Shown here: piece after piece, positions 50,850 through 59,625 of the stretch | Layout: each line of letters opens with the position of its first letter | Position numbering within the stretch: the stretch's first letter is position 1 | From: DATCJA01 sp963814955 | GTDB taxonomy: Bacteria > Acidobacteriota > Vicinamibacteria > Vicinamibacterales > UBA2999 | Direction: 5' to 3' | Length of the DNA stretch: 64,000 nt | NCBI GenBank assembly: GCA_963814955.1 | Contig: CAWFEX010000008.1 | Location: 1,178,001-1,242,000 of the forward strand | Program-made: the position numbers and the translations under genes | Notes under the pieces: generated by a model | Told to the model about the DNA's origin: nothing | Databases searched by the model: none | The model's input: only the letters and a program-made list of their open reading frames with translations

Positions 50850-52088
50850 ATGCTGAAGATCGTTGATGCGGCCAACCAACGGGCGGTGCGTGCGCTGCTG
50901 GCACCCGTGCGCGCGCGCGATGCCGCCACGACGCGGCGCGTTTCGAAAATCGTCGATGACGTGCGTGAGGACGGTGACCGAGCCTTGTTGCGCTACGCGC
51001 GCCAGTTCGATTCACTCGAAGGCGCCATCGAGGTCTCGCACGACGAGATGCGCGACGCCGCCACACGGGTACCGCGCGACGTTCGAGCAGCACTTCGAGC
51101 CGCCGCCCGCAACATCGGCGTGGTCGCAAGACGCCAGGTCCCGCGAGGCTGGAGGACGCGGGTCGGCCCGGGTGTCGTGGTCGAACAGCGGGTGATCCCG
51201 CTCGATCGCGTGGGATGCTACGTCCCGGCGGGACGCTATCCCTTGCCGTCTTCGTTGCTGATGACAGCAATTCCGGCCTCAGCTGCCGGAGTGCGCGAAA
51301 TCATCGTCGCGTGCCCGAGACCGGCCCCGGTCATCATGGCGGCGGCACTCGAAGCCAAGGTCACGCGGATGTTTCGCGTCGGCGGGGCACACGCAATCGC
51401 GGCGCTCGCCTACGGGACGAAGACGGTACCGCGGGTAGACAAGATCGTGGGTCCAGGCAATCGATACGTCGCAGCCGCAAAAGCACTCGTCGCCGCCGAT
51501 TGCGGCATCGATTTTTACGCCGGCCCAACCGAGATCGTCATCGTCGCCTCGCGCGGCCCGGCTGAGTGGATAGCCGCCGATCTTCTCGCACAGGCCGAAC
51601 ACGATCCCGATGCCCGCGCCGTCCTGATCACGCCAAGCCGTACGTTGGCCATCCGCGTCGCGCGCGCACTCGACGCAATCCTGCCCGATGCCGGCCCTGC
51701 GCGGCAGGCGTTGAGGGCCCACGGCGGCATCATCGTCACCTCCTCGATGGCCGAAGCCATGAATCTTGCCAATACATCTGCGCCTGAGCACCTGGTGATC
51801 GGCGACGAGAACCTCTCCGCGTCGGTTCGTTGCGCGGGTTCGGTGTTCGTAGGGCCGTGGTCGGCCCAGGCCGCGGGGGATTACGCCATCGGGTCGAATC
51901 ATGTTTTGCCGACGGCCGGTGCGGCGCGGGCGCGGGGAGGCTTGTCCGCGGCGGACTTCGTCCGGCAGATCACCGTTCAGCGCGTATCGCGCGCCGGATT
52001 GCGCCGCATCGGCGGCACCGCAATGACGCTGGCCGGAGCGGAGGGACTGCGTGCACACGCCGACTCCATCGGCGTAAGGGTGAAGTAA
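50850..52088 (+). CDS. hisD: Histidinol dehydrogenase
   Basis: This 412-residue zinc enzyme oxidises L-histidinol twice with NAD+ to histidine, the last step of the pathway. Clear landmarks are QRVIPLDRVGCYVPAGRYPL, VGGAHAIAALAYGTKTVP, the metal-site segments IDFYAGPTEIVIVAS and LAQAEHDPDARAVL, and TSAPEHLVI and VGPWSAQAAGDYAIGSNHVL near the C-terminus. The start lies three bases after the hisG stop; the stop codon shares bases with the hisC start (TAATG). Confidence 0.95.
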   Translation: MLKIVDAANQRAVRALLAPVRARDAATTRRVSKIVDDVREDGDRALLRYARQFDSLEGAIEVSHDEMRDAATRVPRDVRAALRAAARNIGVVARRQVPRGWRTRVGPGVVVEQRVIPLDRVGCYVPAGRYPLPSSLLMTAIPASAAGVREIIVACPRPAPVIMAAALEAKVTRMFRVGGAHAIAALAYGTKTVPRVDKIVGPGNRYVAAAKALVAADCGIDFYAGPTEIVIVASRGPAEWIAADLLAQAEHDPDARAVLITPSRTLAIRVARALDAILPDAGPARQALRAHGGIIVTSSMAEAMNLANTSAPEHLVIGDENLSASVRCAGSVFVGPWSAQAAGDYAIGSNHVLPTAGAARARGGLSAADFVRQITVQRVSRAGLRRIGGTAMTLAGAEGLRAHADSIGVRVK

Positions 52089-53163
52089 TGGTGATACAGG
52101 GCTATTCGAATCCTGGTGAGGGCCTCAGGCTGCACCTCAACGAGAACACGGGCGGGTGTTCCGCACAGGTGCTCGACGCGATCCGCCGCGTGAGACCGTC
52201 GGATGTATCGACCTATCCTTCGTACCGCGACGCCGTCATCGCCACGGCAGAGCACTTCGGCGTCGATCCTGATTGTGTGCTGCTCACCAACGGGCTCGAT
52301 GAAGGGATCCTGATGGCAGCCGTCGGCCATATCGCGCGCAAGCGCGTTTATGACGCCGAAACCATCATTCCGCTGCCGGCGTTCGATCCCTATCCCAATT
52401 CGACGGCCGCCGTCGGCGCAAAGGCCGTACGAGTGCCTCCGGGGCCAGACTTCGCCTTTCCGACATCGCAGGTGATCGACGCGGTCACGTCGTGCACGCG
52501 CATGATCTTCCTCAATACGCCGAACAACCCGACAGGACAGCTGATTTCGATCGAGGACCTCGCGCGCATCAGTAAGTCGGCGCCGAATGCCGTGATCCTG
52601 ATCGACGAGGCGTACATCGAATTCGGCGGTACGAGCTTTCTTCCCCACCTTCCTCAGTTTCCCAACGTCCTCCTCGGGCGCACGTTCTCGAAGGCGTACG
52701 GGTTGGCGGGTCTGCGTATCGGCGTCGTCATTGGCGCAAGAGACGTGCTCGACCCGGTGAGAGCGGTGACGCTCCCGTTCAATATCAACGGCGTTGCATT
52801 GGCCGCGCTCGGAGCAGCGCTGCAGGATCACGAGTTCCTCCCTCGATACGCCGCTCAGGTCGAGGAATCCCGTGAACGGCTTTATGCTGCGTGCCGCCGT
52901 CTCGGGCTGGAACACTGGCCGAGCGCAGCCAATTACGTCCTCGTGCGCGTCGGCGACGCCACTCCTTTCGGTACAGGGCGTTGGCGGCCAGGAAAATTCA
53001 CGTCAGGGATCGATCCAAGGACCCGGTCACCCCGGGTTGCATTCGCGTGACGGCGGGAATCGTCGAGCACACGGAAGCCGCCATCGAAGCGCTGGAGGCG
53101 GTTGTGGCCACACGAGGCGGTGCCGAACAAGCCGTTCGCGGCGGATCGGGGCAACCGCTATGA
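52088..53163 (+). CDS. hisC: Histidinol-phosphate aminotransferase, frame broken near 52970
   Basis: This PLP aminotransferase converts imidazole acetol phosphate to histidinol phosphate. The fold-type I motifs are LHLNENTGGCS, FLNTPNNPTGQLIS, ILIDEAYIEFGG and the PLP-lysine in GRTFSKAYGLAGLRIG. After ANYVLVRVGDATPF the frame goes off. The matching end, ALAARKIHVRDRSKDPVTPG and CIRVTAGIVEHTEAAIEALE, is in the next frame and stops at 53163. Frame repair near 52970 gives a 358-residue protein of normal length. The composite stop overlaps the hisB ATG (ATGA), which supports it. The start overlaps hisD. Confidence 0.9.
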
Positions 53164-53763
53164 AGAAAGCGCGGCGCCGCGCGGCGGCATTCGATCGCCG
53201 TACAGACTGAAACGCACATACGAGGACGGCTGGTGCTTGATGGCAGCGGGCGATACGACGTCGGCACCGGGATCAGGTTTCTCGATCACATGCTGGAGCT
53301 CTTCACCCGGCACGGTGGCTTCGACCTGACGCTCCGCGCCGCCGGTGACCTCGACGTCGACCAGCACCACACCGTCGAGGATGTCGGAATCACGCTCGGC
53401 GAGGCTACGCTCGAAGCGCTCGGCAACCGCAAGGGCATCAACCGCGCCGGCTACTTTGTCATGCCCATGGACGAAACGCTTGCCGTCGTCGCCATCGATC
53501 TTGGCGGCCGGCCACATGCGGTCATCGATTTGAAGCTGCGCGTGCGGCGTGTAGGCGACTTGCAGAGCGAATTGATTCATGACTTTTTCGAGGGGTTTGC
53601 GTCGGCGGCGAGGGCGAACGTGCACGCCGTGGTGCTGTACGGCCGTTCGAACCACCACCAGGTCGAGGCCGTCTTCAAGGCGTTCGCGCGCGCGCTCCGG
53701 GTCGCGTGTGCGAAGGATGCGCGGCTGGCGAAGATGCTGCCAAGCACGAAGGGACTGCTGTGA
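53160..53763 (+). CDS. hisB: Imidazoleglycerol-phosphate dehydratase, frame broken near 53180
   Basis: This manganese enzyme dehydrates imidazoleglycerol phosphate. The metal and substrate motifs are intact: GIRFLDHMLELFTRHGGFDL, DVDQHHTVEDVGITLGEA, and FVMPMDETLAVVAIDLGGR. The last part, HAVVLYGRSNHHQVEAVFKA, is also conserved. The ATG at 53160 overlaps the hisC stop (ATGA) but its frame ends after 16 codons. The homologous N-terminus, RHSIAVQTETHIRGRLVLDG, is one base away. One extra base in the GC-rich stretch 53165-53188 would restore a 200-residue protein. The next in-frame ATG (53233) would remove part of the conserved fold. Confidence 0.88.
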
Positions 53764-54371
53764 TCGCACTCATCGACTACGGCGCTGGAAATCTGACATC
53801 GGTGAAGAAGGCCCTGACATCGCTGGGCGCCGACTTCACCGTGCCAGCCACTCCCGATGAGTGTTCGGCTGCCTCCGGCCTGATCGTGCCCGGCGTTGGA
53901 CACTTTGCGGCTACGAGGGCGCTCGATGCGTCATGGCGCGACGCTATCAGTCGTGCCGTGCAGAGCGGTATTCCTCTTCTCGGAATCTGCCTAGGCATGC
54001 AGTGGCTGTACGAAGGGAGCGAAGAAGCCCCAGACCTCCCGGGTCTCGGCGCTCTCGGCGGCCGTTGCCGCTTGCTCAAAGGCGATCACGAGCAGCGGCT
54101 GAAAATTCCCCATGTCGGATGGAATGCGCTTGATATTCCACGCTCTTCGCAACTCCTCGCCGGCCTCGATTCGGGGACACACGTGTACTTCACGCATTCG
54201 TTTGCGGCTCCGGTAACCGCCGACTGCGTCGCGGCAGCCACGCACGCAGAGCGCTTTGCGGCCGCCGTTGAGCGCGATCGCGTGTTCGGCGTTCAGTTTC
54301 ACCCGGAGAAATCAAGCGACGCCGGCCTCCGCATCCTGCGCAATTTCCTGGAGTGCTGCCGCTCGTGCTGA
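53760..54371 (+). CDS. hisH: Imidazole glycerol phosphate synthase, glutaminase subunit
   Basis: This 203-residue class I glutamine amidotransferase supplies ammonia to HisF. The catalytic triad is visible: the Cys in GIPLLGICLGMQWLYEGSEE, and the His and Glu in FGVQFHPEKSSDAGLRIL. The oxyanion region is SGLIVPGVGHFAA. It begins at GTG 53760, overlapping the hisB stop, with VIALIDYGAGNLTSVKKAL. The hisF start overlaps its own stop, as expected for two subunits made in equal amounts. Confidence 0.94.
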   Translation: MIALIDYGAGNLTSVKKALTSLGADFTVPATPDECSAASGLIVPGVGHFAATRALDASWRDAISRAVQSGIPLLGICLGMQWLYEGSEEAPDLPGLGALGGRCRLLKGDHEQRLKIPHVGWNALDIPRSSQLLAGLDSGTHVYFTHSFAAPVTADCVAAATHAERFAAAVERDRVFGVQFHPEKSSDAGLRILRNFLECCRSC

Positions 54372-55120
54372 CCAAACGCATCATCGCGTGCATGGACGTC
54401 CGCGACGGTCAGGTGGTGAAAGGCGTTCAATTCCAGGAACTGCGGCACGCCGGCGATCCCGCCGCGCTGGCTCGCCGCTACAACGTGGAAGGCATCGACG
54501 AGGTCGTCGTGCTCGACGTGACGGCCACGCTCGAAAGCCGTCGCACGCTCGCCAGGACCATCAGTGCCGTCGCGAAGGAAATCTTCCTCCCGCTCACGGT
54601 CGGAGGCGGCATTCGATCCGAAGACGACGCGGCGGCGGTGGTGGAAGCCGGGGCCGACAAAGTCAGCCTGAACACCGCGGCGCTGAGCAATCCCTCCTTG
54701 ATTACCACTCTCGCTAGGCGGTTTGGCAGCCAGGCGGTCATTGTCGCGATAGACGCAAAGCGACGGGACTCTGGATTTAGTGTTTACGTGCGCAGCGGAA
54801 CGTCGGATGCGGCACGTGATGCAGTCGAGTGGGCGCGCCAGGCGGAGGCATGCGGCGCCGGCGAGATCCTGCTGACCTCAATGGATCGCGACGGCACTCG
54901 TGCAGGTTTTGATTGCGAGCTGACCCTGGCCGTCTCCGACGCCGTGAACATTCCAGTGATCGCCTCGGGCGGCGCGGGAGGACCAGAGCATTTTCTCGAT
55001 GTGTTCACGCGAGGGTGCGCCGATGCCGCCCTTGCGGCGTCGATCTTTCATTACGCGGACACAGGCGTCGCGGACCTGAAGCGGTACCTGAGCGGCAACG
55101 GCGTGCCGATTCGACTCTGA
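54365..55120 (+). CDS. hisF: Imidazole glycerol phosphate synthase, cyclase subunit
   Basis: This 251-residue TIM barrel makes imidazole glycerol phosphate and AICAR from PRFAR and ammonia. The start is GTG 54365 (VLTKRIIACMDVRDGQVVKG), with Asp as catalytic base in MDV. Further landmarks are LDVTATLESRRTLARTI, LTVGGGIRSEDDAAAVVEAG, the second catalytic Asp in LTSMDRDGTRAGFDCELT and SGGAGGPEHFLDVF. The hisH overlap fixes the start better than the upstream GTG at 54353. The stop overlaps the next start (TGATG). Confidence 0.94.
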   Translation: MLTKRIIACMDVRDGQVVKGVQFQELRHAGDPAALARRYNVEGIDEVVVLDVTATLESRRTLARTISAVAKEIFLPLTVGGGIRSEDDAAAVVEAGADKVSLNTAALSNPSLITTLARRFGSQAVIVAIDAKRRDSGFSVYVRSGTSDAARDAVEWARQAEACGAGEILLTSMDRDGTRAGFDCELTLAVSDAVNIPVIASGGAGGPEHFLDVFTRGCADAALAASIFHYADTGVADLKRYLSGNGVPIRL

Positions 55121-55818
55121 TGCTGATCCCCTCCATCGATCTACAGGGCGGACGCATCGTGCAGCTCGTGCAGGGTGAGAAACTCGCCATCGAGGAAACC
55201 GACCCGGAGCCGTGGATTGCGCGCTTCGCGCGATTTCCGCGGGTGCAGCTCATCGATCTCGACGCGGCCAAAGGGCAGGGCGACAACGCGGCCATCGTCG
55301 CGGCCATTTGTGCCCGACTTCCCTGCCGCGTTGGCGGGGGCATCAGATCGATCGAACGCGCAGAGGACGTTCTTGCCGTTGGAGCGCACGCGGTGATCGT
55401 CAGCTCTGCGCTCTTTCGCGCCGGCGCGGTCGATCTGGAGTTCGCGACAGCCCTCGCGGATGCCATCGGACCGGAGCGGGTAATCGCAGCGGTCGACAGC
55501 CGCGGCGGCCACGTCGTCATACACGGTTGGCGAACGACGCTGCCAATCACCGCGGTGGATGCCGTCCGGTCACTGCAGCCTTACTGCGGCGAGTTTCTCT
55601 ACACACACGTGGACACGGAAGGGCTGATGGGCGGCACCGACATGGACGCGATTCTTGCGGTCCGGCGCGCCACCGATCGGCGCGTAACCGCCGCGGGAGG
55701 CATCACCACTCGAGAGGAAATCGACCGTCTGGATGCCGAACACGTCGATGCCGTTGTGGGCATGGCGATCTACACGGGCCAGCTGTCGCTCGATGACTTC
55801 AGTAGTCATGAGTCTTGA
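55120..55818 (+). CDS. hisA: ProFAR isomerase (HisA-like)
   Basis: This 232-residue TIM barrel catalyses the Amadori isomerisation before HisF. It begins at ATG 55120 with MLIPSIDLQGGRIVQLVQGE. CRVGGGIRSIERAEDVLAVG holds the phosphate site and EFLYTHVDTEGLMGGTD the second catalytic Asp. It is slightly shorter than the usual 245 residues and its first half lacks the standard VDLDGA wording (here LIDLDAAKGQ), so it belongs to a diverged branch. It comes after hisF rather than before it. The stop codon lies inside a heptad array. Confidence 0.88.
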   Translation: MLIPSIDLQGGRIVQLVQGEKLAIEETDPEPWIARFARFPRVQLIDLDAAKGQGDNAAIVAAICARLPCRVGGGIRSIERAEDVLAVGAHAVIVSSALFRAGAVDLEFATALADAIGPERVIAAVDSRGGHVVIHGWRTTLPITAVDAVRSLQPYCGEFLYTHVDTEGLMGGTDMDAILAVRRATDRRVTAAGGITTREEIDRLDAEHVDAVVGMAIYTGQLSLDDFSSHES

Positions 55819-55885
55819 GTTTTGAGTTTTGAGTTGTGACAGTCCTGATCCGACTCATGACTCACGGCTCACAACTCAGAACTCC
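55808..55885. repeat. Heptad array with inverted arms after hisA
   Basis: GAGT recurs with exact 7-base spacing at 55810, 55817, 55824 and 55831. The complementary ACTC (or GCTC) recurs at 55853, 55860, 55867, 55874 and 55881. The two arms can form a long imperfect hairpin. The hisA stop (55816-55818) is inside the left arm. Confidence 0.8.
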
Positions 55886-55910
55886 ATGGATGCCGGACCC
55901 GTTTTCTGTT

Positions 55911-55949
55911 ACGTTAAACGCCGTAACGGCTACGTTACCCAACGTAACG
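55911..55949. promoter_or_regulatory. Two tandem inverted repeats CGTTAC-N5-GTAACG
   Basis: CGTTAAACGCCGTAACG (55912-55928) and CGTTACCCAACGTAACG (55933-55949) are inverted repeats with 6-5-6 layout, the second perfect. They lie 21 bp apart, two turns of the helix, and 48 bp ahead of the AAA ATPase gene. They look like a pair of operator sites for a dimeric regulator, although none is encoded nearby. Confidence 0.55.
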
Positions 55950-55996
55950 AACGCCAGAGGCCGCCTCGGTGAACCGCCGGCCGGCCGGGAGAGCTC

Positions 55997-57130
55997 TTGG
56001 ACAACCCCTTCATTTACGGCGAGATCGTCCCGGGCGACGCGTTCGCGGATCGCGAGGCCGAGCTCGACCGTTTAGCCACCGACCTCAGCGGCGCGCAGAA
56101 GGTGTTCCTGATCTCCCCGCGCCGATACGGCAAGTCATCTCTCGTCCATCGTGTGCTGAGTACGCTCTCCCGTCACGGAACCCTGACGGTCAACCTCACC
56201 GTCAGCAGCTACAGCTCCTACGTGGCGTTTCTCGAGGGCTACGCCAAGGCACTGGCCACCGTGGAGACCAAGTGGCAGCGTGCGCGAACGTGGCTCACTG
56301 AGGTCATTACGAGTACGCGGCCGGAACTGCGCTATGAGACCGATGGGCATTTCTCCGTGGCGTTTCCGGCCGTTCGCACTGCGAGGGAAGTGAACCGGCT
56401 CGCCAACGAGATATTCGACCTGCCTGGGCGGCTGGCGACCGACAGGAAGCGGACGGTTGTCGTGGCCCTCGACGAATTTCAGGCCATCGATGCGTTCAAC
56501 GGAGGCGAGGTCGAACACGCGCTTCGCGCCGCGGCGCAGAAGCAACGCAATGTGGGGTACGTGTTCGCGGGGTCCGAACCAAGTCTGATGGAAAAAATGA
56601 TTGGCCCTCGTCGGCCGTTCTATAAGGCCGGCCCGGTCATACGCCTCGAAAAGATCCCTCCCGCGATCTTCGCCGACTTCATCGAATCGCGATTCGCGCG
56701 CACCGCCATTCGTGCCGAGCCTGGGCTGGGTGCGGCGGTCGTAGACCTTGCAGGCAATCTCCCCTACGACGTTCAGCGTCTCGCGCACGAAACCTGGGAC
56801 GATGTGAAAGCGGCGGGTGGCCGAAAAGCGGGCCTCGAGCAATTGCATGGCACGCTGACTCGCCTTCTTGCGGAGCAGGACACGCTGTTCGAGGCGGTCT
56901 GGCAGCGATTGACGCTCGCGCAGCGCGCGGTCATTCGCGCCGTCGTTCTTCAAGGCGGCCGCGAGCTTCTATCGGCCGACGTCCGCTCGCGGCACCGCCT
57001 TGGCGGCCCGTCGAGCATTCAGGCGTCGCTGGCAGCTCTCATGAAGCAGGACCTGTTGCTCAAGGAAGGGCAGCAATACCTCGTCGTCGATTCGCTGCTC
57101 CGCGAATGGATCGCCCGGAAGACGTACTAG
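55997..57130 (+). CDS. AAA-family ATP-binding protein (STAND/archaeal-ATPase type)
   Basis: This 377-residue protein starts ENPFIYGEIVPGDAFADREA-like, here as DNPFIYGEIVPGDAFADREA, the usual beginning of this group. It has the P-loop SPRRYGKSSLVHRVL, a Walker B-like VVVALDEFQAID and the sensor segment YVFAGSEPSLMEKMIGPRRP. The C-terminal part is a winged helix (LTLAQRAVIRAVVLQGGREL to QQYLVVDSLLREW). Such ATPases occur with toxin, transposon and defence genes, but also alone; the role here is unknown. Two candidate operators lie upstream. The next gene begins 11 bases downstream. Confidence 0.85.
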   Translation: MDNPFIYGEIVPGDAFADREAELDRLATDLSGAQKVFLISPRRYGKSSLVHRVLSTLSRHGTLTVNLTVSSYSSYVAFLEGYAKALATVETKWQRARTWLTEVITSTRPELRYETDGHFSVAFPAVRTAREVNRLANEIFDLPGRLATDRKRTVVVALDEFQAIDAFNGGEVEHALRAAAQKQRNVGYVFAGSEPSLMEKMIGPRRPFYKAGPVIRLEKIPPAIFADFIESRFARTAIRAEPGLGAAVVDLAGNLPYDVQRLAHETWDDVKAAGGRKAGLEQLHGTLTRLLAEQDTLFEAVWQRLTLAQRAVIRAVVLQGGRELLSADVRSRHRLGGPSSIQASLAALMKQDLLLKEGQQYLVVDSLLREWIARKTY

Positions 57131-57140
57131 GGCTTTGGGC

Positions 57141-58440
57141 GTGACAATCCTCTCCCGCCTCGGTCTCCATCGTCCGGAGCTTCGCGCCTGGGCGATGTAT
57201 GACTGGGCGAACTCCGCCTTCCAGACGACCATCATCACCGCGGTCTTTCCGGATTTCTTTGCCGCCGTCGCCGCAGCAGACCTGCCGCCCGCGGTCGCAA
57301 CCGCGCGATTCGCCTGGGCCACGACGATCGCCGTTGCGATCGTGGCCGTGACCGGCCCGATTCTGGGCGCCATCGCCGACTATCGAGCGCTGAAGAAGCG
57401 CATGCTCGGAGTGTTCATGGCGATCGGTGTCGGCGCAACGCTGATGATGGCCACGATCGATCGCGGCGAATGGCAGTATGCCGCGGTCATATTCATCGTC
57501 GCCAACGTCTGCATTGCAGCGAGCTTCGTGTTCTACGACTCGCTGCTCCCTCACATTGCCGCCCCGGACGAAATGGATCGCGTGTCGACCGCGGCCTACG
57601 CCATCGGCTATCTGGGTGGAGGACTCCTCCTCGTCATCAATCTGCTGTGGATTCTCATGCCGACACGCTTCGGCATTCCTGACACGTTGGGGGCGATCAA
57701 GCTTTCGTTCGTCAGCGTGGCTGTCTGGTGGTTCGCGTTTTCCATTCCACTGTTCAGAAAGGTGCCCGAACCCAGGCGGGCGCTCGAGCACGACGAATCG
57801 GGAGCCGAGAGTCCGATACGAGCGGCACTGGTGCGGCTCAAGGAAACGTTTCGCGAACTTCGAGGCTACCGGCAGGCGTTTCTGATGCTGGTTGCATTTC
57901 TGCTCTACAACGACGGCATTCAGACGATCATCCGGATGGCGACGATCTACGGCGCCGAGATTGGCATCGATCGCAACGCGCGCATTGCCGCGTTCGTGCT
58001 CGTGCAATTCGTGGGCGTGCCGTTCTCTTTCCTGTTCGGTGCAATGGCGGGACGCATCGGGGCGAAGACGTCTGTGTTCGTTGCTCTCGCCGTCTATACG
58101 GGAATCAGCATTCTCGGGTTTTTCATGACGTCTGCGTGGCAGTTTTTCGTGCTGGCGTTTCTCGTCGGCACCGTTCAGGGCGGCAGCCAGGCGCTCAGCC
58201 GATCGCTCTTCGCGCGGATGATTCCCAAACACAAGTCGTCGGAATACTTCGGCTTCTTTTCGGTATTCGAGAAGTTCGCAGGCGTGGCGGGCCCTGCCCT
58301 CTTTGCTGCATCGGTGACGATTTTCGGATCCAGCCGCGCCGCTGTGTTGTCTGTCATCCTGTTCTTCGTTGCCGGAGCCCTCGGTACTCACGCGCGTCGA
58401 TGTGGCCAAAGGAGAAGCTCAGGCACGGGCTCGAGAATAG
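57141..58440 (+). CDS. MFS transporter of the UMF1/Atg22-like family, frame broken near 58382
   Basis: This transporter of about 432 residues has twelve hydrophobic segments and the family start LRAWAMYDWANSAFQTTIIT. GLLLVINLLWILMPTRFGIP and YNDGIQTIIRMATIYGAEIG are typical of the UMF1/Atg22-like branch. The frame runs on past the natural end as arginine-rich text. One base earlier the sequence reads VLTRVDVAKGEAQARARE and stops at 58440, just before the next gene. One extra G at 58382-58383 explains the break. I choose GTG 57141 over TTG 57135. The substrate is unknown; some relatives export amino acids. Confidence 0.84.
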
Positions 58441-58449
58441 AATCCATAC

Positions 58450-59616
58450 ATGCCATCTGGCATGCTCGCCGGTGTCTTATTGCTGGTCGTCGCGGTACAG
58501 TCGGCGGACACTCGCGGCTGCTCGCCGCGTTCGCCCACGCCGACCGTTCCAACGACTGCTGCGCCGAGTACGCCGGCAACGGACATATTCACCACCGAGG
58601 ATGGTGTTCGATTCGCCGTAGGTACGGTCGCCACCAACCTCGAGATTCCATGGTCCATGGCGTTCGCGCCCGATGGTCGGTTGTTCGTGACCGAGCGGCC
58701 GGGCCGGGTGCGAATCCTCGACCTCGCGTCGCGGAGCGCGGAGCTGGCGCTGACGCTCGAGGACGTATTCACGGAGGGCGAGGCCGGACTGCTGGGCATC
58801 GCGCTGGATCCGGATTTTGCGCAGAGTCGCTTCGTGTATCTGTATTACTCGGCCCGTCTGCCGACGGGTGGCCGTGTCAACAGGGTGGTGCGCTACCGCG
58901 AAGTGGCGTCACGCCTTGGCGAACGGGCCGTGCTGCTCGATGACATTCCCGCCGGACAGATTCACGATGGCGGACGATTGCGTTTCGGTCCTGATGGGTT
59001 GCTGTACATCACGGCCGGTGACGCCGCAAACTCAGGCCTCGCGCAGGACCTCGGATCTCTGGCCGGCAAGATTCTCCGCATCGCACGCGACGGCACCACG
59101 CCGCGCGACAATCCGTTCCCATCACCGATCTACTCCTACGGACATCGCAATCCGCAGGGGTTCGACTGGAATCCATTGACCGGGGATCTGTGGGCGTCGG
59201 AACATGGCAATACGGGCAACGACGAAATCAACGTGGTGGATGCCGGCGCCAACTACGGCTGGCCGCGGATCGAGGCTAACCAGTCGATGGCGGGGATGAG
59301 AACCCCGGTGACGTTCTTCAATCCTGCCATTGCCCCGTCCGGAGCATCGTTCTACCGTGGACAGCTCTTTCCGCGGTTCGCCAACAACCTGTTCGTGGGC
59401 ACGTTGAGAGGCACGCACCTGCTGCGGCTGACGCTCGACGCCTCTGCTCGGCGAGTCGTCACGCAGGAACAGCTCCTTGCAGGAAGATTCGGCCGGCTGC
59501 GCGATGTCATTGCCGGGCCGGATGGCTACGTGTACTTTTGTACGAACAACCGTGACGGCCGGGGAAGTCCGATATCTACCGACGACCGGATCGTGCGACT
59601 GGTTCCGGTGCAGTAA
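58450..59616 (+). CDS. Exported PQQ-dependent sugar dehydrogenase (soluble GDH type)
   Basis: This 388-residue protein has a signal peptide and a six-bladed propeller of the soluble glucose dehydrogenase type. Landmarks are LEIPWSMAFAPDGRLFVTER, the block EGEAGLLGIALDPDF, the catalytic-site His in DIPAGQIHDGGRLRFGPDG, YSYGHRNPQGFDWNP and WASEHGNTGNDEINVVDAGA. These fit the YliI/Asd group, which oxidises aldoses in the periplasm with pyrroloquinoline quinone. No PQQ synthesis gene is in the window. It starts ten bases after the MFS stop, with a GC-rich, Thr/Pro/Ala-rich spacer after the signal peptide. Confidence 0.87.
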   Translation: MPSGMLAGVLLLVVAVQSADTRGCSPRSPTPTVPTTAAPSTPATDIFTTEDGVRFAVGTVATNLEIPWSMAFAPDGRLFVTERPGRVRILDLASRSAELALTLEDVFTEGEAGLLGIALDPDFAQSRFVYLYYSARLPTGGRVNRVVRYREVASRLGERAVLLDDIPAGQIHDGGRLRFGPDGLLYITAGDAANSGLAQDLGSLAGKILRIARDGTTPRDNPFPSPIYSYGHRNPQGFDWNPLTGDLWASEHGNTGNDEINVVDAGANYGWPRIEANQSMAGMRTPVTFFNPAIAPSGASFYRGQLFPRFANNLFVGTLRGTHLLRLTLDASARRVVTQEQLLAGRFGRLRDVIAGPDGYVYFCTNNRDGRGSPISTDDRIVRLVPVQ

Positions 59617-59625
59617 GGAGAGCCA

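Noticed and set aside
52891..53163. A separate small gene of 90 codons at the hisC end
   Set aside because: Its last 60 residues are the missing C-terminus of HisC; the start is out-of-frame sequence.
57060..58409. Minus-strand ORF of 449 codons opposite the MFS gene
   Set aside because: The product is a charged, low-complexity sequence; the membrane protein on the plus strand has clear homology.
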